Position numbers and translations under genes: made by a program
Assembly: GCA_035772785.1 (NCBI GenBank)
Contig: JAOCPU010000028.1
Coordinates: 310,001-374,000 of the forward strand
Direction of reading: 5' to 3'
DNA from: Phlebiopsis flavidoalba
Taxonomy: Eukaryota; Basidiomycota; Agaricomycetes; Polyporales; Phanerochaetaceae
Length of the DNA: 64,000 nt
The notes under the pieces: generated by a model
What the model was told of the DNA's origin: nothing
The model's database searches: none
What the model saw: only the letters and a program-made list of their open reading frames with translations
Part shown: positions 12,718 to 24,942 of the stretch, piece by piece
Layout of the letters: each line of letters begins with the position of its first letter
Position numbering within the stretch: the first letter of the stretch is position 1

Positions 12718-14316
12718 CTATTGCAATTTGGAGTCGCTGGACATGTCCAGTCTTAGGGTGGATTGCTGGGTCCAAGCCGGCAAGAGAAGTGGGGGGGGCA
12801 TCGTCGAGCATCCATCAACCATCCCACAGTCTGCAGCGGCTTGCTGCCCGTCTGATTTTACAGATATCTCTGGGCTTTCCAGGTTATCAGTGACAGTTTC
12901 CCGGTGCACGCCATTACTGCAATGCCCTTCTCATTTGCGTATACCGGGGCATCTTGACAGCTACAACCTTGAATATCGGATACCCATCCAACGCGCTCCC
13001 GCCGAACCCCATGAGAGGCCCATCGAATGGAGAAGCCGAGGCGCGTGGTAATCAGTACATTGTGATATACCCCTATCCGGTACCTCAATCATGAAATGTT
13101 TTGCCTGGGAGATGCTGAAGGACTTACGAAGCACATTGGAAGGACACATGCCATGACATACCCGACGTCCATGTGAGTCTGTAAGAGATAGATGAAGCAC
13201 TTAACGTTAGATTATATAACCCCACGAAAGGTTTGGGCCTACCGTGATACGGCCGTGAGGAGCAAGGGAGGATACACCATAGAGCACCAATCCCATCCAC
13301 GTCACCAAGGAGGCGGACTCAGGGCCACTGCTTCGTTTGAGAACAACGCCATATTGATTTCGCGGGATGTCCCGCAGCCGCTGATGTCGCCACGCGAGAC
13401 ATTTTTCTATAGTCCAATATCATCTAGACAGCTGGAGAAGAAATGAAGGGTGTTATGGGCTTACAAGATCTTCGCTATCATGGAGCCCGACAAGAACGTA
13501 TTGATACCGAGCATGCACCATCCCCACGCTGCATGCATTGATTTGGCAAGCAATTTCCTCAATATGGTCGCTATATGCGGTAGCCCGCTATATGTAGAAG
13601 GCGAGGCGTTGAAAATCGCCCGAGAGTCCGAGCACTGTGGGGTATGTTGAGTATTTCTAACGAAGAGAAACATCGGTGAAAAACTTACTTGTGTTAGCAA
13701 CAATCGCTATCGTAGGAATGTAGAGAGCCCAACGCGATCTGTCGTGAAGTACATAAAATCGCCAAGCTAGCAAACCATCAGAGATGGTTCCCTGAGCCAT
13801 ATAATAAGCATGCAACCACACTCGAAGACTAGGGCGCTCCTACCGCAAGTGTTGAGCTAAGCCTGAGATGCAGGTTTAGGTCCAGTCCAGTCAAAGGCGA
13901 CTAGAGAAATAGGGCTTACTCGATGACGAAGACTAGAGGAATAGTCCGCGCGACATTCATGTCCGTGATACTGCGTGACTCGGCGAAGTGGATGGCGCGA
14001 GTGATGTAATGAATGACGAGCATTATAAATCTAGTGAATATTTTGAGAGTATTCGAGCATTATTCCACACAGATACATACAATAGCACCGAACACCTGTC
14101 GTAATCGTCGCTGTGCGACACTCGTGTGGCGGTATGTCGCCCATATCGACATGATAAATAGGACAACATATGCTCCTGTGGGGACTGTGAAGTCGCGGCC
14201 AGCGTGAAACAAAGAGCTGGCGTACCAAAGATCGCGCTCAATGACGAAAAAAAAACAACAGCGATGATAGATAGCGAGTCGAATGCTGCAGTTATATGGT
14301 CGACGTCGGTAGACAT
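12718..14316 (-). CDS. Membrane-protein family, copy B
   Basis: The clearest member of the family. It starts at ATG 14316 with MSTDVDHITAAFDSL and a first helix ending SSLSAIFG. A clean intron beginning GTACGCCAG (about 50 nt) follows, then AYVVLFIMSIWATYRH. Next come ISDGLLAWRFYVLHDRSRW and ALYIPTIAIVANTS (13800-13690), AAWGWCMLGINTFLSGSM (13540-13480) and the final helix motif GISQ-LITTRLGFS (13075-13030). A polar tail contains HRETVTDNLESPEISVKSDG (12905-12840). The pattern suggests about seven membrane segments with an external N-terminus and a variable cytosolic tail, but that topology is inferred. Function unknown. The tail end at 12718 is the first stop in the frame used and is uncertain. 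Confidence 0.72.
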
Positions 14317-15269
14317 GAGAAGAGGGTGCCGCGAGGGCGGGAAGATTACCGTCGAGTGCTATGCAAAGCCAAGGCTTTTGATACAAGCCAAGGTTGTGTC
14401 CCGTACCTTTGCCATCATCAAACTACCCGCCCACGGTCGCACTGCGTATAGATGACATGCTGTCATCAGGGGTACGGTGTCTTGGAAGTGGCAAAAATAT
14501 TGGTAATAACCATAGGGTACGCACCAGATCGAGAAGCTATTATTATATTCATTGAGGATCGGGTCAACTTGCGACGCACGCCCATCCGAAGTGACCAAAT
14601 CCCTTGACAGCACGGGACATCATCTGTGATGTGCCGCTTCATGCCACGAAGATTGGTTCCAATGGCTTGCTGAAGTACATGGCATCGCTACAACTGTGAC
14701 GCATACTCACTAATCGACTACAGACTTTGCTTATTCTCAGAGCCGGTGGGACGAGACTTCATGCTCAGTCGCGGCAAAGTCAAGTCATAGCTTGGGAGAC
14801 GTGTCAAAGCTCGCGCCAATGACTGGCCGCTGGGGCTGGGTGATAGTTCGAATGGCATATTAATGCTTACCATTCATGGGTCCACAGAAGGCGCAACAAT
14901 GATGAACGGCAACGGAACGACGAATTGCTGAATGATAGATCGAGGAGGGAAACGTTTCACAGAATAATGCGGCCATGGTGGCGGTAAATTGTACACGGGA
15001 CTCATTGGCGCTGATTGTGTGCGTGATGCAGGTGGCGCTTCTGGCGTTTGCCTCGAATTTTAGCCCGTGCTCTTGTAAACAACAAGCTACTTCCCTACTG
15101 TAGGACGAATCATACTACACAATGACAACACAATGCGCTATCCAGGCCTGTTACCACTCGAGATTTGATCAACATGTTAGACTTCTAGCGGTTTAGAAGT
15201 TGGAAAAAGCGACACCATCGCCGCTCCGGACTGAGCAGATTGACTCGAAACGTTACGCCTTCCCTGCCT
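14317..15269. other. Spacer between copies B and C
   Basis: No coding segment recognised on either strand. It presumably carries the promoter of copy B on the left and the 3' region of copy C on the right. Confidence 0.45.
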
Positions 15270-16812
15270 ATATCATCCCACAGAATCTTGACCCACCCTC
15301 CAAGTCTTGAATAGAAGATGTGTCGCTCGATCCAATGCTCTTATCGTGGGGTACAATCACCACGGCACTCCATGGGCTGTTGCCGCCACACGGTGTTCAA
15401 GTTTGCGGTACCTGATGCAGCTCCGCACGTAGGCGACATAATCGATCCGCGAGTAAGACCTAGGCGAATGGTAATCAAGCATTGCGAGATCCCCTGTGGA
15501 AAGTTAGAAAGAATACAATCATATATGAGGAGAAGACGCACACAAAGGAAGATAGGCACAATGCATGCGAATACAAACCCCACTCCCCAGTGCGTCTACA
15601 TCGCAGTCCATATATCAGGTACATACTAAATTAATCTATCGCTTTAACTCACACTAATGTGACCTTCGGGAGCAATGCTTGATATTTCATATGCAAGGAG
15701 ACCCACCCATGTAACGGAGGCGGATTCAATTACAGCTTCAAGGGCCGTGCTGTATAGATTCCGTTGCGACTTTACAGCATTGAAAGCCTGTACCCCGTCT
15801 TGAGATATACCTGAAATTTTGAGTACTTATTAGTACACGGGCCTTTGAAATAAAGAAATAGTCAAGAAGCTTACGCAATCCGCCCAATGATCAGTGCGGT
15901 CATGATAGTATGGTTCCATAAAGACCATCCATCCCCACGATAGCCCAGATTTCCGTACTATCAACGCAAATCGGTCAACATAGTCCTCTATGCTGTCAGA
16001 TAGTATGCAAAGATGCGATGGAAGTTGGAGTATAATCCGACAACTAACAAGTTTCGATGTTCATCAGAGAATAGACAACGGAGGCCAATAATATAATGGA
16101 GTTTTACGCACGTGTTGTGGAGGCCACAAGGAATGTGGGAAAGTATAATGCCCAACCGTACCGTCCGTATACCACGTACATCCGCCACGCAAGCAGCCCA
16201 TCACAAATAACTGGCCTATAACCATTCAGCTGAGGGGGTCTATGATCTACTACAACTTCTGAAGCTATACATACGGCGAGAGTTGTGGCCAATGCTGAGA
16301 AGTGTCAGTTAGAATCGTCTATGTAAATGACGCAACGAGTCCAATAGGGTTACTTACTTTGACACAAATGTCGTCGGGATGGGCCAAGGCTGCGACTCGT
16401 TCTTGACTGTAACAAAGGACCGTCGTTTGCCAAAAAGGCTCGCACGGCCTGCGTAATGCAGCCCAAAAGCACGAAGAGCCTAGGAGTGGTTGTTTATAAA
16501 AGTGTGCAAGCATATCTGAGACTGACAATAGTACTAACATGACCAAGGTGACCCACGCGGAGCTGACGAGAGCCTTTCCAGGTCTAGAGTATGTGCTCCA
16601 TATGGCAAGGAGACCTCAATACCCCCAGCCCAAGTAAATCCTGTTGTGTGGTCAAGGTGCTATGTTAGAGCACATGAAACCATTTAAACAAACGCAAAAA
16701 CAGGAACTCACCAATAAAACGCTGAGCGTTCCGAATATCACGGCGGCAATGGAAAGATATTGGAAAGAGAGCTCAGCAATGTCGCATTCGCTGGAGTTGG
16801 GCAAGCAAGCAT
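15270..16812 (-). CDS. Membrane-protein family, copy C
   Basis: A possible start is ATG 16810-16812. A first helix YLSIAAVIFGTLSVL (16760-16710) is followed by the family intron (GTGAGTTCCTG). Then come LLAIWSTYSRPGKAL near 16590-16550, and DGLLAWRMYVVYGRYGWALY near 16220-16150, which is the diagnostic third-helix region. Next are a GWGWM segment near 15930 and GISQCLITIRLGLT at about 15495-15455. The tail reads about 60 residues with one or more frame breaks to a stop near 15270. Family membership rests on these ordered motifs. Function unknown. Confidence 0.66.
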
Positions 16813-18249
16813 GGTTCAGTAGCGCGGTCCTGTGCAAACGGATTTGGGGTATGATGGACGTGCCTTTAGAGAAGTAGTTTGTAGTCGTTGAGATTTTATA
16901 CTCTTTTCGCAGGCGGTTGCATTTAGAGGCTCCACTATGACTGTCTAACAAGGATGGCCTTCACAGTGAGTGTCGTACTACAAGCGGGTGCCCAACGGCC
17001 CCCAAGGAAATTGCGATACCGCATTAGTAAACGTCGTAGTGAGAAAAGAAAGGGCTACCTAGGCCCTAAAAACGAACTACGAAGGCCGTGCTTAGTAATC
17101 GCTGAACAATAATAAGATTATACAGGGAAACAATGGCACGAGAATATTTAATAGCGATAAATCACATTAAGAAGCCCTCAGCATTGATTTGGAGGGCTGG
17201 TGTAGTGCGCAAAAGAGGGCTGGGCCAAAGGCACCCCCGAACACTGTAGTGACTAGACAGTCAGTAGCTAGAGACGAATGGGGCCCCGCTTTGAATACTA
17301 TTTGCTTAAAGAAGTGTCGTGATTAGTATATGCTTTTTAGTATTGGCTTATAATCTTTCGAACTCTACCATAGAGTTGATGTCGAACGTACCTTCAATGC
17401 TTTTCAGGGTTAAAACACGCGCATTCTGCGAAGCACGACGAAGTTATCATCACAAAGTTTGCAACGCCACGATCTAGTAAACATGGTCACTGAGCATAGG
17501 ATGGCGGGTCTACTAATATAGTGTTCGGCTGCAAGGCCTCTTGTTTTTTTTTTTTTTTTTTTTTTTTGTTATTTTTTTTGTTCTTTTTTACTGAAGTGTT
17601 AACGGATGTGTGTATATGAAAACAAGTTGTAAAAGCCTGTAGCAAAGTCTGGTCAGGACCGAATCTGTCCTCATCAGTTGAATTAATCCTTGTATGAGTG
17701 CTGTCGGTGGAGCAGAATTATCTCAAGAAGTTACGTTAAAAGACCGCTTTGTCGGCCGCATAGCTGCCCCTCAACCGCCCTATCGAGACTCTAGGATGAC
17801 CCTCAAGATTACCGCGTGCGACAAGATATACGTCCATGAGAGCTAAGCATTTTGAGATCCAATTTGTGTCCAATCGCCGCTGCTTATAAGCATCACAACA
17901 CAGCAATGACGTGACTTAGTATTATGATCATATGAGACTTCAACGTTTGCACTTTTTTTTTTTTTTGCCATGCAAGCGTTTAATACCAACTAGACCATTG
18001 ATTGTTATTCTTCCTCTTCAAGTAAACTCGAAGAGCGGGCCGGCCGGCTGATGGGTTGTCCTAGTATGCCGCACCATGATACATGAGAATAGTTTTGGAC
18101 ACACTTTTATGGCATATCTGGCCTTCGTAGTAAACGTTCCCTGAAGATTCGCGTGCGAGTCCGTCGATAAGGTAAGCATTATCGGAACAAAAACTGGGGG
18201 GGGTGTCTATCGACGCGTTCGAGGCGTTGCCGAAACTATTCACCATTCA
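16813..18249. other. AT-rich spacer between copies C and D
   Basis: About 1.4 kb with dense stops in all frames and no recognised gene. It includes a 24-base T run at 17544-17567 and a shorter T run near 17953-17966. Confidence 0.5.
17544..17567 (+). repeat. Poly-T run
   Basis: Twenty-four consecutive T followed by a T-rich patch to 17590. It might be a mononucleotide microsatellite or the A-tail remnant of a minus-strand retroposed copy. No retroposed body is visible beside it. Confidence 0.8.
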
Positions 18250-19817
18250 TCAAACAGTCGCTTTCTCGTCGTCGTGAGTTTCAGACCCAGTCTCCAGATC
18301 ATTCAAAGAGCTCGCGCTGCCAGACTCTACCTTTAATCCTCTATTCACCTCCACAACAATATTGGTTACGTTTCCGAAATTGGATGAGACGCATGTATCC
18401 GAAGGGCTCGAGGTGCGATCAAGAGGCCAAACGGATAGTAATCAGGCATTGCGAGATGCCCTATTGATCATCCAGCAATGCATCTGAAGTTGGAAAACAC
18501 TCAAAATGAACCCACGAAGAAGACCGGGGTGATGCACCCGGTGACGAACCCCACGAATCCACATCGAAAATGAGTCTGTGCGGAGCAATCAGCGCAAAAG
18601 GGGACAAATAAAATCCAATCAGAGTGAAGGCGAAATTCACAGATATATGACCCTGGGGAGCTAAAGAAGCGATTTCATAAATCAAGAGAACGATCCATGT
18701 GACAGAGGCAGATTCGATAATGGCCTCTAGCAGTACACCGTATGGTTTTGCCTTGGATCGGTGTCGCGTTCATCTTTTTAGCGCACCGGGAGATATACCT
18801 GTCGAAAGAATTGCGTATGAGTTTTATACGACAGGAAATAGGGACACCGTCACCGGTCGTACCAAATGCGCGCAATAATCAGTGTTGTGATTATCGTGTT
18901 TGTGCCAAACATCATCCATCCCCACCCCACAGTAAGCTTCCAGAGAATCGTCTCGAAGTGGTCAACGTATTCGTTCACACTGTGGTAGTATACGAACAAT
19001 TGGAAGTCGGAGTAGAGAGACCAACAACTAGCTACCGATCAGCAACAGTTCGATTCCAAGTCGGAAAAACGAGTACTAACCAGCCGTGACGATTATTGGA
19101 AACATAGGAACATACAATGCCCACCGAGCCTTCCCATAGACAACATACATTCGCCATGCTAGAAGGCTATCAGAAATGAGCCCCTATAGACTTGTTAGTG
19201 ATTTAAATAAGATATGAACACGAGTATATACTTACCGCTAAAGTAGAGGTTATGCTACACCAAAGTCAGCGGACATCTCTTAGTGACGTCAAATCACTTA
19301 CTTTGATACAAATAATGTTGGGTATCGGCCAAGGAGAGAACTCGGTGCTGGAAGTGACCAGGGACCGGCGTTGCCCAAACATGATGCCCCGTCCTAAGTA
19401 ATGCCCAAGCCAGTACCAAAAGACTGGATGGGATTCGTCAGACAGGTCAAACACGCGATGCGTGTCTGCTGGACGTACAGTGCTATCGTTACAGCTCGGA
19501 GCTTAAAGGAAGCCGGTCCGGGTTGTCGATATGTGGCCCATATAGCGAATGCACTCAGGACAAAGGTATAGATACCTACAGAGGAGTGAGCAAATGCGGG
19601 GAGTATACATTGATAGAAAAAATTTACCGAAGAGAATGCTGAGGGAAGCAAAATATACAAGCAGCAGTCGATAGGTATTGGAAGGGAGAGTTCGAGTTTG
19701 AGAAGCTCATATGGTGTCTTGATCGGAAAGACATGGTGAGTGGTGCAAGGCGATCGCAGACGAAATGAGCTGGGCTCTGATGCGTCGAGCACTGCCGCCA
19801 AAGCTGCAGGAGTACAT
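18250..19817 (-). CDS. Membrane-protein family, copy D
   Basis: Best supported of the leftward cluster together with copy B. A TATAAAA element (19821-19827, minus strand) lies just upstream of the possible ATG 19815-19817. The first helix (LSLPIPIDCCLYILLPSAF, 19720-19640) is followed by the family intron beginning GTAAAT, then IYTFVLSAFAIWATYRQPG (19580-19520). Later landmarks are the SDSLLAWRMYVVYGKARWAL region (19190-19120), WGWMMFGTNTIITTLIIARI (18940-18880), ESASVTWIVLLIYEIASLAP (18715-18655) and GISQ near 18455-18440. The acidic tail includes NVTNIVVEVNRGLKVESGS and ends DDEKATV at the stop 18250-18252. Function unknown. Confidence 0.7.
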
Positions 19818-22074
19818 GTCTTTTATACGTTCATGCGTCCACAGCTCGCAATACGGTCCGTTGTGGACGCTGCGCTAGGCCTAGAATACGTTAGGCACCA
19901 GCAATCGATCCCCGATGTGAAGGATTCTACTCACATAGGCAATGGCTTGCCAGGGGCCGTCTACTTCGCATAGAAGACTTCCCATATCTCGAGCTCTGTG
20001 TATGTACTTGAAGTGATGCATCATGGCCAACCACCACGTGTAACAAAAAGACTGCACGAGACTCAAAAATGATGATAACTCACAGCGCTCGAAAATTTCA
20101 TAGATCTCGCAGTAGATGGGGAATGGAAGATGATGACATCTGTATTTTGCGTACCTGCATGTACAGCATATACGAGCTCAGAGAGCAATGGCATGCTTGC
20201 ACGGTAGTAACGCCTACACTTGAGCGTTTTGTTAAAAACGTCAAGGGCAGTAACCGCTGGAGTAGCACACCAGTCAGAGTGTATATGGAGACCTGCAACG
20301 GAACTGAAAGCTAGCGTTAAATCATCGGATGGGAAACGACTCACAGCGTATACCAAACTAGAGCTAGTATATGATAAAGCATCCTAGCGTTTTAGCCTGC
20401 ATGTGAGTAATTTTGTGATGGATTGTGTACATTAGTTGCGAAAGATCTAGGTCCTCGAACAGCTCCCGGAGCTATCTGGTGGCATCATAGAGGCTGTACA
20501 GTCAACTCAAGCGAAGAGCCAGTTTCCGAGGTCAAAAAAGCGATTGAATCGAAGTTATCGTTCGATGACCTCCTGGAGCGTCCCACGCCAACCGCAGCGA
20601 CGGTGCACGTGCGTGACTACGGTGGTACTATCAGCTTCAGAGGGTAGCATCAGTGCAAGATTCATCGAACGAGAGCGAAGGGGAAGAAACCCACGAATAC
20701 ACCCGCGTGAGTTAGCAATCAGTTGATAAATTACCACTCACCTCTCGTATCCCAGCGTCACCTCTGGCGGGCAGCTTGGTGTGCGAAACGAGGTTACTTT
20801 GAGGTTACTACGGTACTACTCTTTGACCAAGGGAGCTTTTCATGAACCCTACGACTCATCGATAGACTCCAGATGCAACCATTTCCCTAGGTCACTCGGC
20901 CCGAAGATTCGTTCAAGACATACATAATGAGGTCAACATGGATCATCAGAGCAGCTGCAAGGTCGCGCGTCGTGTCTGAGATCTGAGTCGCGTCACCCCG
21001 CCGGCAATGTCCGGCGCTTCGCAAATGCATCACGTAATCATGTCCCAATGAGCGTTGTGGCGTTTTTGCTTCTTTGTCTCTTACCGTCAGCGTTCCAAAA
21101 CATATGCCTTCATGAAAATCCGTCTTCTCTTTTGAGCTGCGTTCCAATTTATGAAAATGGGATACTGTGGTATGGCGTATTTGACAATGTCTTGCCCCTC
21201 CTTACTCGGTCCCGCCGCCGCGCGTATCCTGACACTTCAGAGACACTTCATCGCCGGAACGAGACTATACAAGACGAGGCGGGCCGGCTGGATAGGCTCA
21301 CTCTATTAACCAAGTCTCATGTGCGGGTAAATAAGCGTACAAATTTCCGCTCAGAGGCTATTCAGCTCGTGATCCAAAGGTCGGCGCCGCCAGTCCTGCA
21401 GCCAGCTGTCGCGACCCGGCTCAACTGGTTTAAGGTGCGTATCACCTATCACCGTTACTTGGATGCCAAACCAGGGCTCATTTGATTGCCATGCTCCTCC
21501 ACTCTACATTCTGCGTCCGCCAATGCCTCCGAAGTGCGTGCTATCGCATCCGAAGTGACATTGTGTCCTGTTGGGCTGGGTGTGTAGCACCTGTTAAGAC
21601 CGTGCTATCCGCCGGGCCGCCGCAAGCGTCTCGAGGTTTCCGAAACCACTGTGCCCGTTGACCTCGGGACCGTGTCCGACCGTGTGCTGTCGGCGCAGGG
21701 GTGTTTGATGGCTGCCCTTCTAGTTCGTAGAAAACTTCGTACGGAGGCGCCGGGCGCGTGACCGCCAGCCATTCCGCTCCCGAGATCAGGATCCCACCCT
21801 GGTTACCTTTCTGTGCTCGCGTACTTACACGACAACGGACCAATAACATATGTGAAGCTCTCGGATCAGCTTCACAGCCTCGCAGAGCCCATGACGTTTA
21901 ATAACCACCTCTGGTCAATACAGTCACAGAACACTGGCGTGTCACATGAAGCTCTGGTCAGAAGCAAGGAACTAGCCCTGACTTTGCGCCTCTGACTGTG
22001 CGCGAGCCGATTTTCGAATACCACTCTCTCATGGTTAGTGTTTGTTAATTGCTGGCCTCTTCTCTCTCTCGCAC

Positions 22075-22096
22075 GAAGTTTTACCAAGAATCTGCC
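22075..22096 (+). promoter_or_regulatory. Upstream motif shared by both GH28 genes
   Basis: A 22-base motif starting GAAGTTTTACCAAGAAT, 274 bases before the start of the first polygalacturonase. A copy matching at about 18 of 22 positions lies 306 bases before the second gene. It is either a retained regulatory site or residual homology from the duplication. Confidence 0.5.
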
Positions 22097-22265
22097 TAGG
22101 CGTGCCGCCACACAAACAAGCTCATGACTTCCCAATATCAGTACACAATATGGACAATGATGGAAGGGGAGGGCACGCTCCCAACACTGCTGCCTAGTCG
22201 GTGAGTTGATGGTGAAGTGGAGCTTCTACTGGGAGATCTGCGAAGTTAAAGAGCAGAGCTCAGGC

Positions 22266-22272
22266 TATAAAA
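22266..22272 (+). promoter_or_regulatory. TATA box of GH28 copy 1
   Basis: TATAAAA, 83 bases upstream of the ATG at 22349. Position and sequence fit a core promoter of a strongly regulated secreted-enzyme gene. Confidence 0.65.
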
Positions 22273-22348
22273 GTCGGTACAGTCGACTGTAACTGCCCAA
22301 GGCACTCTCCTTCCACAACTCACCCACATTCAGGTATCTGCACCAACA

Positions 22349-24163
22349 ATGGCCCTTTCGCTCGCGCTTTGTCCTCCTCTCGGGTCGCGCTTCCCGTACG
22401 CGCTCACGCGCTGCGCCCAGTGCCTCCGCCTGCACAGGCACTATCGCGTCGCTGTCCGGGACGTGTCTGCCGCGGTCAAGTGCACGACGGTCAACATCAA
22501 CTCGTTCACCGTCCCCGCCGGCGAGACGTTCGAGCTCGACTCGCCGACGGCACAACGGTCAACCTGAGTGAGTGTCGGCGTTCTCCGAGCTTCGGGCTCG
22601 ACGCAGGGCTAACGTGCGACCTTCGTGCTTTAGACGGCGACGTGACGTTCGGTGAAAAGAACTGGGACGGCCCTCTTTTCCAGATCAGGTATGAAACACT
22701 CATGCTCATTATTTTTAAGCTCAAGAAGCCGAACTGACGGTCTTATTTACAGCGGAAAGGACGTTACATGTGTGTCGAAGCGGCATGTACTGATACGGCT
22801 CGTACTGACCCTTTGAACTCGCGCAGTCAACGGCAACGGTCACACTTTCGACGGCAACGGCCCGTTCTACTGGGTATGCTTCGCGACTTCTGCTAAGTCT
22901 ACTCACGAGCTGATCTCGCTTCTGTGACATAGGACGGCCAGGGCGGCAATGGAGGCGTCACTAAGCCGGCTCCTATGATGAAGTATGTGACCCACGCGTA
23001 TGCTCTACTACACGCGTTTCGTGCTTATCTTCACCGCCAGAATCAAAACCTCGGGACATTCACCGTTAGTAAAGCTGCACACAGTCTACAAAAAGCTTTC
23101 TGATCAGACATCCAGAACGTGAAAGTCAAGAACTCCCCAGAGCGTGCGTTCAGCGTTTCGAACCCGGCTCCTCTTGTGATCTCGAAAGTCACCGTGGACA
23201 ACTGTACGTGAACATCACTTCTGTCGCAACTCGGGCTTCTGATCAGGTTCTATGCAGCCGCCGGTGATGCGGCAAACTCGAAAAGAGCGGTGGCAAGGCC
23301 GCCGAGGCACAACACCGATGGCTTCGATTGCAGCACCACTGACCTCACCATCGAGGACAGGTACGATAGCCCGCATATCGCGCTTGGGCCCCGCCCTGAC
23401 CGAGCCTCGTCAGTGTCGTCATGAACCAGGATGACTGCCTCGCCATCAACAAGGGTAGCAAACATCGTCTTCCAGAGGAATACCTGCTCTGGTGGGCACG
23501 GTATCTCCATCGTACGTCCATGGCCTAGCCATCCGCATAAACACCCTCCCTCTAACGCAGCGTGCGCCGTGCGTAGGGCTCGATCTCGAGCGACGCGACT
23601 GTGTCGGGGATCATCATCTCGGGCAACATCCGTCACCAACAGCGACCAGGGCCTGCGCATCAAGACCAAGGCATCCGCGACGAGCGCGTCCGTCACCAAC
23701 GTGACCTACAGCGGCAACACCGGCTCGGGCCTCAGGCAGTTTGGCGTCATCATCGACCAGGTGAGTGGTGGGCGCGTGTGCATGTGCGCCCGCCGGTCAC
23801 GCTGACCCACATGCGCAGAGCTACCCCGACACGCTCGGGACCCCCGGGACTGGCTGCACGATCTCTGTGCGTTCTTGTTTCCTTTTACCCCACTGCCCCG
23901 TGTGGTGACTAATGGTCCCGGTATTCAGGACATCAACTTTACCGGCTCTAAGACCAGCTTGAGCGTGAACAGCGGCGCTGAGCGCGTTGCCGTCAACTGT
24001 GGCAAGGGCTCCTGCACTGGTGCGTCTCTCCAGAGTTGTGTACGGCGACCTCGGTCTCACCTGTTTGAATGCAGGTACCTGGAACTGGGGCGACCTCTCT
24101 GTCTCTGGTGGATCCGCCGGCAAGATTGTCAACTTCAGCGGCATCACGGGTTTCAGCGAGTAA
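22349..24163 (+). CDS. Endopolygalacturonase (GH28), copy 1
   Basis: Secreted inverting glycoside hydrolase that cuts alpha-1,4-galacturonan in pectin. It begins MALSLAL, a hydrophobic signal peptide whose frame needs one base removed in a T run. CTGTIASLSDVSAAVKC then marks the mature N-terminus. Catalytic landmarks in order are HNTDGFD (about 23310), NQDDCLAINKG (about 23425-23460), NTCSGGHGISI near 23490-23510 with GS after an intron, and GLRIKTKAS near 23655-23680. The four GH28 signature elements (NTD, DD, GHG, RIK) are therefore all present. The protein ends SGGSAGKIVNFSGITGF-SE at taa 24161-24163. About ten introns of roughly 50-60 nt are needed. Tandem with copy 2 on the same strand. 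Induction by pectin breakdown products is typical of the family, not shown here. Confidence 0.95.
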
Positions 24164-24636
24164 ATGGAACGTGTCCTTGTATTTTGTTGATATTCAAATG
24201 TGAACTCACAAAAAATGAATCTATGGCAACCTTGGGCTCGCAATCGTGCGCTGGAGCGGCTGCACAATATTACACTGCTAGATAATTCTCGCAGTATCGA
24301 TGTGGTGCACACCGCAGCAGAACTTCCAGCATGGTGCGTGCGCAGGTCGAGCCCGTGAGGCCCTGCCTGGACCTGGAGGAGCGTGACTTTGGTTGTTACG
24401 GTGGACTAAGCGCCTTGCCTTTACCTTCCTGATCCGTCCATGTTTCGCGTAGATCTGGCAATTTTTAGTATCTTCGCAACGAGGTTGCCAAGGACGGCGG
24501 CGGGCCAGGCGTAGGCGCATGCGTGCCTGCGAGTCGGTGTCTATTACCTTGATCGCCTGCAGATCTCGATATCCATACTCGCGCTCCACTCCACTTCTCC
24601 CCCGCCCGCCCCTCCCGCCGGCCCGCCGCCGCGAAC

Positions 24637-24658
24637 GAAGTTTAACCAGGAATTTTCC
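24637..24658 (+). promoter_or_regulatory. Upstream motif shared by both GH28 genes (second copy)
   Basis: GAAGTTTAACCAGGAATTTTCC, the counterpart of the motif at 22075-22096, at a similar distance from its gene. The surrounding bases diverge much more than the motif does. Confidence 0.5.
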
Positions 24659-24863
24659 AAACGGCACACACGGCCTGGCATGCCCAAGCGTGCACCCATT
24701 CGTCGTCTCGCCATCGCACTTCTCGATTTTGGGGATGATGGTCGCCAGCCGTGTTCGCCGATCCTTATTTCCCCACCGTGTGGTGATCGTCGGCTGCAGT
24801 CGCCGCCAGGAACTCGATTATTATCCACGATGTTTTGGGACTAGGATAGCAAAGGTCTGGAGG

Positions 24864-24870
24864 TATAAAT
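24864..24870 (+). promoter_or_regulatory. TATA box of GH28 copy 2
   Basis: TATAAAT, 79 bases before the ATG at 24943, nearly the same spacing as in copy 1. Confidence 0.62.
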
Positions 24871-24942
24871 CGGTGAAAGAGAGCGATGAATATTCAAGAA
24901 CCTATACCCGTTCAATTTCATACCCCACTGCCCCTAGATTCA

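Larger units (their letters stand above)
19818..22348. other. Spacer before the pectinase pair
   Basis: No recognised gene over about 2.5 kb. Short frames on both strands, the longest about 145 codons at 21048-21485, show no family resemblance and unconvincing codon patterns. The right end carries the promoter elements of the first polygalacturonase. Confidence 0.45.

Noticed and set aside
17544..17567. Poly-T run as the tail of a retroposed gene
   Set aside because: No coding or LINE-like sequence and no target duplication seen on the expected side.
21048..21485. 145-codon plus-strand frame before the pectinase pair
   Set aside because: No domain, compositional oddities and no supporting introns; likely chance.
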